From an uncultured Oscillospiraceae bacterium (GTDB lineage Bacteria; Bacillota; Clostridia; Oscillospirales; Ruminococcaceae): a stretch of DNA of 64,000 nucleotides. The notes beneath the pieces are model-generated. The model worked only from the letters and a program-made list of their open reading frames with translations, had not been told where the DNA came from and did not search any database. Location: positions 35,893 to 99,892 of the forward strand of contig CABUEI010000006.1 of the NCBI GenBank assembly GCA_902490585.1. Reading direction: 5' to 3'. The number at the start of each line of letters is the position of its first letter. The first letter of the stretch is position 1. The position numbers and the translations under genes are program-made. Positions 35,901 to 43,711 of this stretch are shown here, piece by piece.

Positions 35901-38742
35901 AGTACAGTGGAAACAGGCAGAAGCAAAATGGTTCTTACCTAAACTGCTCGGTCAGAACAAGCTGTACAAAGAGCTTAAAGTCTACAGCAAGAACCCTGCC
36001 GTATTTACAAAGAACGATGTCTGCCTTGTTTACGACAAACTTATTGACCTGTCCGAAAAATCGGCGCAGATACAGCAGATATCCTTAGTGCTTAATATCC
36101 CCGGCGGAATAATAAACGGCGTTGCAACCGACTGGGGACAGCTCTCCAAAGCATTGCAGAAAACCGTAACGGTAAATAATATAGCTTGTTCCGATAAATT
36201 CAGCGACAGCGAGAAGCAGCATATCATAAGCGACTTTGTTAAACGTTCACCGCAGGAAATAGCGGAATGTGCAAAGAAACTTGCAGTTGTCAGAAGCTAT
36301 ACCGAAAATGCCGACAGCCTGATCGCCGACTATTCGATAAATGCCGTGTTTGACGGCAATGCAGACTGGTTTACAAATATAAATTCCGTGTTCAGAGCAA
36401 TTTCCGACAACATTTCACTTGTAAAGGACAAAGCGGCTTTCAATGCCGTTGACAATGAGCTTTGCAATGCAGGATTATCTGCTGTAAGTAAGGCATACAA
36501 GAACGGCACTGTGTCGGCTGATAACATAAGATCCGCTTATTACTGCGAGCTTTACTATCAGCTTGCACTTATGACTATTGCGGAAGATGAACGCCTTTCG
36601 GGCTTCAACGGAAAGCAGTATGACGCACTTGCAGATGAATACAGAAAGACTGTAAAGGAATATCAGCGCCTTACCGTACAGGAGCTTGTTGCACGATTAT
36701 CCGCAAATGTTCCTGCGTCAAACGGCACCAGCGCCGCATCGTCCGAAATGGGAATACTTAAAAAAGCTATCAAGAACAACGGCAGAATGATGCCGCTGAG
36801 AAAGCTGTTCGATGAGATACCGACACTTCTCAGAAAGCTCTGTCCGTGTATGCTCATGAGCCCGATTTCAGTAGCACAGTACATCGATCCGTCATTCCCG
36901 AAGTTCGACCTTGTAATATTCGATGAAGCCTCACAGCTCCCGACAAGCGAGGCGGTAGGCACTATAGCAAGAGGTGAGAATGTTGTGATAGTCGGCGACC
37001 CCAAGCAGTTACCGCCTACATCGTTCTTTACAAGTAACCGCATAGACGAGGACAACAGCGAGATAGAAGACCTTGAAAGCCTGCTTGACGACTGCCTTGC
37101 AATATCAATGCCGCAGATGTACCTCAAGTGGCACTATCGCTCACGCCACGAAAGCCTTATTGCATACAGCAACATGAAATATTACGACAACAAGCTGTAC
37201 ACATTCCCCTCGCCGAACGACCTTGTATCGCAGGTTAAGCTTATCCGCCCCGAAGGATTCTATGACAAGGGAAAATCAAAGCAGAACAAGGCTGAGGCGG
37301 AAGCTATCGTAAATGAAATTATCCGCAGACTGAGCGATGAAAAGACACGCCATGAGAGCATAGGCGTTGTAACGTTCAGCTCGGTACAGCAGAATTTAAT
37401 AGACGATATGCTGGTTGACGCATTTGCTAAAAATCCCTATATAGCGGACTTTGACGCAAAGTGCGAAGAACCCGTATTTATAAAGAACCTTGAAAACGTA
37501 CAGGGTGACGAGCGTGACGTAATACTGTTCTCTGTAGGCTACGGTCCCGATGAAAACGGTAAAGTGTCGATGAATTTCGGACCGCTCAACCGTGACGGCG
37601 GCTGGAGAAGACTTAACGTTGCAATTTCGAGAGCAAGAAAGGAAATGGTCGTTTATTCCGTTCTCCGTCCCGAACAGATAGACCTTGCCAGAACACGCTC
37701 CGAGGGTGTCGCAGGACTTAAAGGCTTCCTTGAATTTGCCGAGCGTGGCTCAAATGTTATCGCACGCCGTACCGACATTGCGGCAGGCACAAGCGACAGC
37801 CTTGTAAGCGAGATAGCAAAGGGCATAGAAACACTGGGTTATAAGACAAAGTGCAATATAGGCTGTTCACAGTTCAGAATGGACATAGGCGTAATTAACC
37901 CCGACAACTCTGAAACATATATTCTCGGCATCATGCTTGACGGCGAAAACTGCCGCAGAAGTGCAACCGCAAGGGACAGATTTGTGGTACAGCCGGGAGT
38001 GCTGAAAGGTCTCGGTTGGAGCGTTATGCGTGTTTGGACGCTTGACTGGCTTGACGACAGTGCTAAAGTATTGCAGGATATAAAGCAGGCTGTTGAAAAT
38101 GCACAGCATCCGCAGGAAAAGCCTGTAGAAGAAGTAAAGACAAAGCAGGCACCCGTATTTGAAACGGTTGAAAATGTTCCGGCAGAGAGCAAAGCAACGC
38201 TGTACGAAACGGCAGATGTAACGCCTGTCGGAACGCCCGAACAGTTTTATCTTCCTGAAACGGTTCCTGTTATACAGTCGCTTGCAGTGCTTATTTTGTC
38301 GGCAGAAGCGCCGATAAGCCGCAACGCTCTTGTACATAAACTGCTCGGTGCATGGGGCATAACAAGAAGCGGCGACAGAACAGACACAGTGCTTGCAGGC
38401 GTATTCAGAATGATAGACAAGCGTATCACGGTTGACGCCGACAATGCGTTCTTCTGGCTCGGAAACCAGAACCCTGACACTTATGATATTTACCGTCCGG
38501 CTGATATTCAGGGTAACAGAAGAGAACTCACCGAAATCCCGTCCGAAGAAATAATTTCCGCAATGACGGAAGTACTTTCAGAGCAGATAGGACTTTCAAG
38601 AGCCGACCTTATCCGTGAAACAGCAAAGAAGTTCGGCTACACAAGGCTCGGTACGGTGATGACTTCTACAGTCGAGTTTGCGGTCGATAAAGCGGTATCA
38701 GGCGGTAAAATCAAGAATAACGGTGATAGATACACGCTCTGA
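32977..38742 (+). CDS. DUF4011 superfamily I helicase-nuclease (Hhe-like defence protein) with transglutaminase-like N-domain
   Basis: 1921 residues, RBS AAGGATGG. Order: an N-terminal beta domain (1-120); a transglutaminase-like domain (about 130-300) with Cys in QGTCLDLAVLYASCLEAVG (about 219) and His in SGHAFCGCH (about 244); DUF4011 signature KQKLWERKLLDFSLRNSLLN (about 374); helicase with Walker A GPPGTGKSQTI (about 686), Walker B LVIFDEASQLP (about 1312), GDPKQLPPTSFF (about 1338), GDERDVILFSVGYG and RRLNVAISRARKE (about 1545); a Vsr/DUF559-like nuclease with FRMDIGVI, GIMLDG and GLGWSVMRVWTLDW (about 1610-1705); a C-terminal DUF3320 domain (about 1770-1920). Single-gene DUF4011-helicase-Vsr proteins were reported as anti-phage (Hhe, Gao et al. 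2020, from memory). Neighbours are remnants and a MITE-like element, typical of a defence locus. Confidence 0.88.
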   Translation: MGAVLTLGCDMIPKINFAMQQNFIPFIRNLTVSNEGDEDISDVKLTITFDPGFAKTYAYDISNVPAGQSVEISPLRIILSTEILFSLTEAISGTVSFSLTKDDSELYHKDTPVQLLSFNEWSGLAFDPELIAAFVTPNHPEIAKVISEASVYLKKWADTTAFSAYQRQNPNFVKQQMAAIYTALCARKIAYNMPPASFEYIGQKVRLANTVLEIKQGTCLDLAVLYASCLEAVGMNPLIIFISGHAFCGCHLEEETFADCATDDVSAIEKRIVTGTEEILLVECTDITKDNIDFDVALKHGKDHFDKPGEFICAVDITRTRGSGIRPIPLKLEQAITSENTESESVKRIRMSAPNELDTSLYGKVAQGSNEPMTKQKLWERKLLDFSLRNSLLNFRMNKSTIEIMVSDLSLLEDKLSDGTDFRILEAPSEWTVSMRDIKTFEIETNKDLVKNIAEQELKNKRIRTFMDAAELEESLKKLYRAAKVSMEENGSNTLFLSLGLLRWFESDISEKPRYAPLVLIPIDIVRNVRNKGYIIRSRQEDAQINVTMIEYLRQDYGINIDGLDPLPEDEHGIDLPLVFNTVRQAIMGKKTWNILEYSFIGLFSFGQFVMWNDIRNRSDELKNNKVVSCLMNGATSEELTGDFIADTEIDSKISLADIAVPVDADSSQLSAVVAASAGRSFVLHGPPGTGKSQTITNMIANALYHGKSVLFVAEKMAALSVVQKRLANIGLDPFCLELHSNKTNKSAVLGELNKALETARVKSPEQHAATAEKLAQQKAKLNYIIEALHEKRPFGESLYTAIERYEQCLSDKGKIKIDRETLRTADETALARYEDIISRYVVAISEIGLYPQHPLLRYGGRDYSIELRDNLKNRLDRLIDEYSKADDALNVIASAVSLDGNISRDKLDAVSALIDACCTDAPVISDMIGTADFEGTVSKLNALCETGKAYNALSTEIENNFDKAVFSYPAENARVQWKQAEAKWFLPKLLGQNKLYKELKVYSKNPAVFTKNDVCLVYDKLIDLSEKSAQIQQISLVLNIPGGIINGVATDWGQLSKALQKTVTVNNIACSDKFSDSEKQHIISDFVKRSPQEIAECAKKLAVVRSYTENADSLIADYSINAVFDGNADWFTNINSVFRAISDNISLVKDKAAFNAVDNELCNAGLSAVSKAYKNGTVSADNIRSAYYCELYYQLALMTIAEDERLSGFNGKQYDALADEYRKTVKEYQRLTVQELVARLSANVPASNGTSAASSEMGILKKAIKNNGRMMPLRKLFDEIPTLLRKLCPCMLMSPISVAQYIDPSFPKFDLVIFDEASQLPTSEAVGTIARGENVVIVGDPKQLPPTSFFTSNRIDEDNSEIEDLESLLDDCLAISMPQMYLKWHYRSRHESLIAYSNMKYYDNKLYTFPSPNDLVSQVKLIRPEGFYDKGKSKQNKAEAEAIVNEIIRRLSDEKTRHESIGVVTFSSVQQNLIDDMLVDAFAKNPYIADFDAKCEEPVFIKNLENVQGDERDVILFSVGYGPDENGKVSMNFGPLNRDGGWRRLNVAISRARKEMVVYSVLRPEQIDLARTRSEGVAGLKGFLEFAERGSNVIARRTDIAAGTSDSLVSEIAKGIETLGYKTKCNIGCSQFRMDIGVINPDNSETYILGIMLDGENCRRSATARDRFVVQPGVLKGLGWSVMRVWTLDWLDDSAKVLQDIKQAVENAQHPQEKPVEEVKTKQAPVFETVENVPAESKATLYETADVTPVGTPEQFYLPETVPVIQSLAVLILSAEAPISRNALVHKLLGAWGITRSGDRTDTVLAGVFRMIDKRITVDADNAFFWLGNQNPDTYDIYRPADIQGNRRELTEIPSEEIISAMTEVLSEQIGLSRADLIRETAKKFGYTRLGTVMTSTVEFAVDKAVSGGKIKNNGDRYTL

Positions 38743-38790
38743 TCTATGGTGTGTCTGCCGGCGATTTGCATAACGTTGCTATGATAAATA

Positions 38791-38818
38791 AAAAGCACCC
38801 CGCTGTGTCGGGGTGCTT
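38791..38818 (+). terminator. Terminator after the Hhe-like gene
   Basis: AAGCACCCCG / CGGGGTGCTT stem. The 27 bases 38792-38818 occur again unchanged at 38989-39015. Confidence 0.8.
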
Positions 38819-38988
38819 CAGACTGTCGAAAAACCTATATAATTTTTAAAAATGGGGTTTGGGGCGTAGCCCCAAGCGGGGTGAGGGCGGCAGCCCCACA
38901 CTCAGCCCCTTCCCGAGGGGAAGGGGTTTGGGGATAGGGATAGAGAATTTGCTCTATTTTTATAAATGCAGACTTTTTCTACAAACTG
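38819..38988. mobile_element. MITE-like element between duplicated terminators
   Basis: 170 non-coding bases whose ends are imperfect inverted repeats (CAGACTGTCGAAAAACC at the left, GACTTTTTCTACAAACTG at the right; about 12 of 17 match after complementing). The middle is G/C-rich with short inverted repeats (GGGGCGTAGCCCC, CCCCTTCCCGAGGGGAAGGGG). It is flanked by a 27-base direct repeat that contains a whole terminator. No transposase. Confidence 0.45.
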
Positions 38989-39016
38989 AAAGCACCCCGC
39001 TGTGTCGGGGTGCTTT
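38989..39016 (-). terminator. Terminator of the propeller-like gene (second copy)
   Basis: Same AAGCACCCCG / CGGGGTGCTT hairpin, 13 bases after the stop of the minus-strand gene. Identical to 38792-38818. Confidence 0.8.
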
Positions 39017-39028
39017 TGCTATGTATGT

Positions 39029-40549
39029 TTACTGCATACTGTAATAGTCAAGATCTATCTCATCATATCTCTTTACCGCATTCACGATCTCAGTCACTTC
39101 TTCATCGACTTTCACAGTCTTGCCGTCTTTATAAAGATACAGTGTTCCGCCACGAAAGTCAGCTTCATAATCAATGCCGCATATCATCATTATATTGTCC
39201 TTATCAAGCACGCAGTAACGGTTGACCTCATCTTTTATCGCCGTTTCCTTGCCGTCCGTATTGATCGTGAGGACATTTGCCGGTTCTTCTTCGTCAGTGC
39301 CATAGGCGTTTTTGATATAGAAGAAACTGCCGTCAAGATATGAAATATTATCGCTGTCGGCGTTTTCCGCAATAAGCTTGCCGTCAACGTAAATGTTACG
39401 CAACGGTGAGCCATACTCCGTTTTTGAATATACGACCTTTTTGTCGCTTGTAAGAGTAATACGGGTTTGGTCTGTATCATCGTCAATTGCCGCAGGAGTT
39501 TTATCCGAGCCGTCCGAAAGGTCAAGTCTGTATATCTTTGAATTGCCGTCCCCGCTTGCAGTAAAGATATATGTCTTTCCGTCGGCACTGATATCAATCG
39601 AAGCAATCAGAACACAGCTTGCTTTAAGACTGAATTCTATCTCTTTGGTTTTATCTTTTTGGGCGACGAAAAATCCATTACCTCCGGGCAGAACAAGTAC
39701 AGGTTCATCTGCGGCGCACAGTCCCCCGGTTTCGTTTTCCTTTACTTTGACGCTGTTCCCTTTTTCGTAATAGTACAGTGAGCCGTCCTTTGTGTAGTAC
39801 ATCGAGTTATTTTCGGGGTAAGCCTTGATTATTCGGGCGTTTTCGATAACATTTTTGGTTTTACCGTTGTCGGAATATATGTAAATATCGCTCTCAGACT
39901 CACTTTCAATATAATAGAATTCTCCGATAATTATTACTGAAAGATCGTCCGAGCATTTTACGGAACTGTCACTTCTGATTAGCTCGCTTAAAATAATTTC
40001 GTTGCCCTGTGATACGTCTGCCAGAATAAACTTGCGATCGTTTGTAAAATAACCGATCCTGTCGCCACTTTCATTTATAAACAGCTCTTTGCTGTCACTA
40101 CAGTTTTCGCCTACCTTTTCTGTTTTACCGTCGGTCGTTCCCGTGAAAATATCGCCGTTTTGCGTGATATAGGCTATTTTACTGCCGTCTGAGTTTACAT
40201 TGTAGGCGGTAACACCGGGTGCTATTTTATGCGGCTTGTTGTCTTTGCTTTCAATGTCACGATACCACAAGTCGCTGTAGCTTAAATATATCAGTCTGTC
40301 GGCTGTAAGCGTGTATTTATCGCAAATGTCCTCGCTCATACGCTCACTTGTGCCGTCATCATACATATACAGCACTTTGTTCTTTGTGTAAATAAAGCGT
40401 GGCTTTGCAGGCATGATATAATCTGATGAACCGGAAGTGTCACTGCCGTTCAGAAACTGTAACAGGAAAATTGTCACGACAGCAACGGCGATAACGGATA
40501 ACGTAATGATAATCGGTAAAGTTTTAATGCGTTTTTCGGGTGATTTCAT
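39029..40549 (-). CDS. Membrane-anchored beta-propeller-like protein
   Basis: 506 residues. An N-terminal membrane anchor (IIITLSVIAVAVVTIFLLQFL) then an extracytoplasmic domain built from repeated units of the type xKxLYxYDDGxSxx / GSKIAYITQNGDIFTGT / DGKTYIFTASGDGNSKIYRL, as in TolB/DUF5050 propellers. Acidic and Ser/Thr/Asp-rich. No catalytic motif. Such proteins bind partners or sense the envelope; the role here is unknown. RBS AAAGGAGC. It has its own promoter (TGGACA, 18, TATTAT at about 40594-40623) and terminator. Confidence 0.7.
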   Translation of the reverse strand: MKSPEKRIKTLPIIITLSVIAVAVVTIFLLQFLNGSDTSGSSDYIMPAKPRFIYTKNKVLYMYDDGTSERMSEDICDKYTLTADRLIYLSYSDLWYRDIESKDNKPHKIAPGVTAYNVNSDGSKIAYITQNGDIFTGTTDGKTEKVGENCSDSKELFINESGDRIGYFTNDRKFILADVSQGNEIILSELIRSDSSVKCSDDLSVIIIGEFYYIESESESDIYIYSDNGKTKNVIENARIIKAYPENNSMYYTKDGSLYYYEKGNSVKVKENETGGLCAADEPVLVLPGGNGFFVAQKDKTKEIEFSLKASCVLIASIDISADGKTYIFTASGDGNSKIYRLDLSDGSDKTPAAIDDDTDQTRITLTSDKKVVYSKTEYGSPLRNIYVDGKLIAENADSDNISYLDGSFFYIKNAYGTDEEEPANVLTINTDGKETAIKDEVNRYCVLDKDNIMMICGIDYEADFRGGTLYLYKDGKTVKVDEEVTEIVNAVKRYDEIDLDYYSMQ

Positions 40550-40593
40550 AATAATGCTCCTTTCGTAAAGGCAAAACAGTATGGCAGACTGCT

Positions 40594-40623
40594 CTTATTA
40601 TATATAATACACTACAGAAGCAC
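40594..40623 (-). promoter_or_regulatory. Promoter of the propeller-like gene
   Basis: Minus strand TGGACA, 18-base spacer, TATTAT, followed by an AT-rich start region. Moderate match. Confidence 0.5.
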
Positions 40624-40700
40624 GTTTTGTCCATAAAAAAAGTAAAAAAAGTGCAAAAAAATACGGGCTGATTTTCACAGCCTGTAGCAATATAAAATTT

Positions 40701-41471
40701 TTATCTTACAGCGTCCTTCATACTCTTTACATATTCACCGACATATTTAGGAGCGTCCTTGCCGTACTGTTCGATTATCTTGATGATAGCCGAGCCGACA
40801 ATTGCGCCGTCTGCTATATCCGCCATTTTCTTTGCCTGCTCGGGCGTTGAGATGCCGAAGCCTATGGCACAGGGAACGGAAGTGTTCTGTCTTATCACAT
40901 CTACAATAGCTTTAAGGTCGGTGCTTATTTCGCTTCTTGTGCCGGTAACACCGAGGCTCGATACAAGATAGATAAATCCGTCCGCTTCCTTTGCAATCAT
41001 TGCAATGCGGTTTTCAGATGTCGGAGCGATAAGCGAGATAAGATCAACACCGTACTTCTTGCACTGCGGCAGGAACTCTTCCTTTTCTTCATACGGCAGG
41101 TCGGGGAGAATAAGTCCGTTTATGCCGATTTCCTTACAGGTTGAAATGAACTTGTCCGCACCGTATGAGAACACAACGTTAGCGTATGTCATGAATACCA
41201 TAGGAACGGTAACGTCTTTTCTGAGCTCTCTGACTAAGTCGAAAACCTTATCGGTTGTAACTCCGCCCTTTAACGCACGGATATTAGCTCCCTGTATTAC
41301 AGGACCCTCTGCTGTCGGATCGGAGAAAGGAATGCCGAGCTCTATCAGATCCGCACCGTTTGCAACTGCTTCTCTGACTACCTTTGCGGTAGTTTCAAGA
41401 TCGGGGTCGCCGCAGGTTATAAAGGGAATGAATGCTTTTCCGTTTTCAAATGCTTTTGCTATCTCAGTCAT
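40701..41471 (-). CDS. trpA: Tryptophan synthase alpha chain
   Basis: 256 residues, slightly short but complete. It splits indole-3-glycerol phosphate into indole and glyceraldehyde 3-phosphate. The catalytic Glu is in [20 protein letters not shown] and the Asp in [11 protein letters not shown]; the phosphate loop is in GFGISTPEQ. It overlaps trpB by 8 bases and is the last gene of the operon. Its substrate would have to be made by a trpC product that the operon no longer encodes. Confidence 0.96.
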   Translation of the reverse strand: MTEIAKAFENGKAFIPFITCGDPDLETTAKVVREAVANGADLIELGIPFSDPTAEGPVIQGANIRALKGGVTTDKVFDLVRELRKDVTVPMVFMTYANVVFSYGADKFISTCKEIGINGLILPDLPYEEKEEFLPQCKKYGVDLISLIAPTSENRIAMIAKEADGFIYLVSSLGVTGTRSEISTDLKAIVDVIRQNTSVPCAIGFGISTPEQAKKMADIADGAIVGSAIIKIIEQYGKDAPKYVGEYVKSMKDAVR

Positions 41472-42654
41472 GTATATCCTCTCCTCTGTAACGTGCTATT
41501 GCGGCACAGTCCTTGTCGCCTCTGCCCGAAATTGTTATAACTATTATCTTGTCCTTGTCCATTGTCGGAGCAAGCTTTATAGCGTGAGCTACCGCATGGG
41601 CTGACTCTATCGCAGGGATAATGCCCTCTGTCTTTGAAAGATACTCAAATGCGTTTACTGCCTCGTCGTCTGTAACCGGTACATATTCCGCTCTGCCTAT
41701 ATCATGCAGATATGCGTGCTCAGGACCAACGCCGGGATAGTCAAGACCTGCCGATATCGAATAAACGGGAGCAATCTGACCGTACTTGTCCTGGCAGAAA
41801 TACGACTTCATACCGTGGAATATTCCGACTGAGCCTGTGTTAACCGTTGCCGCAGTTTCAAAGGTATCAATACCTCTTCCTGCCGCCTCACAGCCGATAA
41901 GTCTTACGCTCTTGTCCTCTATAAAGTGATAGAACGTACCGATCGAGTTCGAGCCGCCGCCTACGCACGCAAGTACAGCGTCGGGCAGTCTGCCCTCTTT
42001 TTCCATGAGCTGCTGTTTTATCTCTCTTGAAATTACCGCCTGGAAGTCACGCACGATAGTGGGGAAGGGGTGCGGTCCCATAACCGAGCCTAAGCAGTAA
42101 TGTGTATCGTCAATTCTCTTTGTCCATTCACGCATAGCCTCAGATACAGCGTCTTTAAGAGTTGCCGTACCCGACTTTACGGGAATGACTTCAGCACCGA
42201 GCAGACGCATACGGTATACGTTCAGTGCCTGTCTTATCGTGTCCTCTTCGCCCATGAATACTACACATTCCATACCCATGAGTGCGGCGGCTGTAGCGGT
42301 TGCAACACCGTGCTGACCTGCGCCCGTTTCTGCGATAAGTCTTGTCTTACCCATCTTTTTTGCAAGAAGAGCCTGACCTAAAACGTTATTTATCTTGTGT
42401 GAACCTGTGTGGTTTAAGTCCTCACGCTTTAAATAAATCTTTGCACCGCCGAGATCCTTTGTCATCTTTTCCGCATAGTAAAGTCTTGACGGTCTGCCTG
42501 CATAGTCGTTTAAAAGCTCTTTCAGCTCCTTGTTGAACTCAGGGTCGTCCTTGTAGTGATTATAAGCCTGTTCAAGCTCTATAACGGCATTCATCAGCGT
42601 TTCGGGTATGTACTGACCGCCGTGTATGCCAAAGCGTCCTTTTGGATTAGTCAT
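41464..42654 (-). CDS. trpB: Tryptophan synthase beta chain
   Basis: 396 residues. N-terminal [18 protein letters not shown] lysine in [16 protein letters not shown], phosphate loop [13 protein letters not shown]. It condenses indole with serine. Complete and with the family's normal length. RBS AAAGGAAATA. It follows the trpF remnant by 2 bases. It could still serve on salvaged indole even if indole-glycerol phosphate is not made. Confidence 0.97.
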   Translation of the reverse strand: MTNPKGRFGIHGGQYIPETLMNAVIELEQAYNHYKDDPEFNKELKELLNDYAGRPSRLYYAEKMTKDLGGAKIYLKREDLNHTGSHKINNVLGQALLAKKMGKTRLIAETGAGQHGVATATAAALMGMECVVFMGEEDTIRQALNVYRMRLLGAEVIPVKSGTATLKDAVSEAMREWTKRIDDTHYCLGSVMGPHPFPTIVRDFQAVISREIKQQLMEKEGRLPDAVLACVGGGSNSIGTFYHFIEDKSVRLIGCEAAGRGIDTFETAATVNTGSVGIFHGMKSYFCQDKYGQIAPVYSISAGLDYPGVGPEHAYLHDIGRAEYVPVTDDEAVNAFEYLSKTEGIIPAIESAHAVAHAIKLAPTMDKDKIIVITISGRGDKDCAAIARYRGEDIHD

Positions 42655-42656
42655 AG

Positions 42657-42884
42657 TTATATTTCCTTTCTTACGGCTTTTACAAACGCCGTCATTTTAT
42701 TTTTATCTTTAAAATTATCTGTTTCAATTCCACTGCTTACATCTACCGCAAACGGTGAAAGCTTATCTATTGCATCGGCAACATTTTCAGGATAAAGCCC
42801 GCCTGCCAGAAAATACGGTCGCTTGATTTCTCTGAGCAGATTCCAGTCAAAGCTCTTGCCTGCGCCCATGCCCGAATCCAGCAG
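42657..42884 (-). pseudogene. trpF: trpF, C-terminal remnant (PRA isomerase)
   Basis: About 75 C-terminal residues in the trpF frame remain: LLDSGMGAGKSFDW, then RPYFLAGGLYPENVADAI and [18 protein letters not shown], exactly the phosphate-binding end of PRA isomerase. The N-terminal 130 or so residues are missing; upstream of about 42885 the sequence changes abruptly to the inserted segment. The remnant cannot fold into a working barrel. It directly precedes trpB. Confidence 0.93.
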
Positions 42885-42985
42885 ATGTTGAACACACCAA
42901 ACGGAACAAGGGGCAACCGATAATTCGACAAATGGCTTTATTTCCCTATACCATAATAAACTCGTTAGTTATGCGAATATTAGAA

Positions 42986-43013
42986 ACGACCAAAGAAGAA
43001 ATTCTCTGGTCGT
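42986..43013 (-). terminator. Terminator of the acetyltransferase cassette
   Basis: ACGACCAAAGAA / TTCTCTGGTCGT, followed on the minus strand by TTTCT. It may also reduce transcription into trpB-trpA. Confidence 0.65.
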
Positions 43014-43061
43014 CTGTTCTATTAGTAATCTGCTCGATAAATGGGAATTTGCCCAATAGAT

Positions 43062-43496
43062 TCATATATCTTTTCTAAAGCAAATAATGCGATTTGCTTC
43101 TTCAAATCCCATTGACAAATGAAATTTTAGGCTTATATCATTGTCGATTTCACAATCACTTGCAAATTCAGTACAATGTTTTTCTTTAGCCCATTCTTCG
43201 CATTTTGAAAGAAGCTCTTTAGCATATCCACTATGTCTATATTCTTCCTCAATAAAAATCCCCTCTAAATATCCAACAGGAAATGTATCTGTTCCTTCAA
43301 CATAATCATTTCTAAGTTGACATTGTGCAAAACCTACTGCTTTATTACCGATATATTTAATGAAACAAACAGCATTATCACTGCAAATAAGGCCAAGAAA
43401 TTCTGATTGCAATTCTGATATTGTATTATTAGGCCACAATTTTATTGCCAATTCTGCCAAAGTAAAAGCATCTGCTTGTGTTGCTTTTCTAATCAC
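43062..43496 (-). CDS. AAC(6')-I-like aminoglycoside N-acetyltransferase
   Basis: 144 residues from a GTG start with GGAGGTGAC. GNAT fold. The segments NDYVEGTDTFPVGYLEGIFI, EEYRHSGYAKELL, the CEEWAKEKHCTEFASDCEID stretch and a C-terminal HLSMGFEEANRIICFRKDI match, from memory, the AAC(6')-I family of chromosomal and mobile 6'-N-acetyltransferases (pattern YVxGTxxxPVxxLEGI, EFASD, GFxExxRxxxFxK). It would acetylate the 6'-amino group of aminoglycosides, though anaerobes take these up poorly. Own promoter and terminator. It lies where trpC and trpF should be. Confidence 0.82.
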   Translation of the reverse strand: MIRKATQADAFTLAELAIKLWPNNTISELQSEFLGLICSDNAVCFIKYIGNKAVGFAQCQLRNDYVEGTDTFPVGYLEGIFIEEEYRHSGYAKELLSKCEEWAKEKHCTEFASDCEIDNDISLKFHLSMGFEEANRIICFRKDI

Positions 43497-43525
43497 AAAG
43501 TCACCTCCACAACTTCCGATTAGTC

Positions 43526-43560
43526 GGGCAGATTATCAACCCGTCTAACTCATTATATCA
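43526..43560 (-). promoter_or_regulatory. Promoter of the acetyltransferase cassette
   Basis: On the minus strand TTGAAA, 17-base spacer, TATAAT, close to the trpC stump and about 55 bases before the start codon. Confidence 0.8.
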
Positions 43561-43576
43561 TAACCAACCAAAAATT

Positions 43577-43711
43577 TCAATATAAAAAAGCAAAGCCGCC
43601 TTTCGGCATTGCCAGAGCGGCGGATTTTACCTCTTCCGCAGATTTTACGGCTTTTGCTTTTGCAACTCTTATTCTTGCGTAGTCCGCAAGCTCGTCAAGT
43701 ATAGTTGCCAT
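43577..43711 (-). pseudogene. trpC: trpC, N-terminal remnant (indole-glycerol phosphate synthase)
   Basis: 44 codons: [20 protein letters not shown] and SAALAMPKGGF are the normal N-terminal helix of IGP synthase, then the frame turns into four unrelated residues and stops. The start overlaps the trpD stop (TAATG), as expected in an intact trp operon, with GAGGAGG upstream. All of the catalytic barrel is gone. Together with the trpF stump it shows that one deletion removed both genes' middle. Confidence 0.93.

Larger units (their letters stand above)
42885..43590. mobile_element. Foreign AT-rich segment replacing trpC/trpF
   Basis: About 700 bases between the trpC and trpF stumps. It is more A/T-rich than the trp genes and holds one complete cassette: promoter, acetyltransferase gene, terminator. 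Edges are placed where trp reading frames stop making sense. No transposase, integrase, terminal repeat or target duplication is visible. The stretch 42885-42985 has no gene that I can recognise. Confidence 0.8.

Noticed and set aside
38859..39044. Short plus-strand frame in the MITE-like element
   Set aside because: Low-complexity, G/C-rich repeat translation; no RBS.
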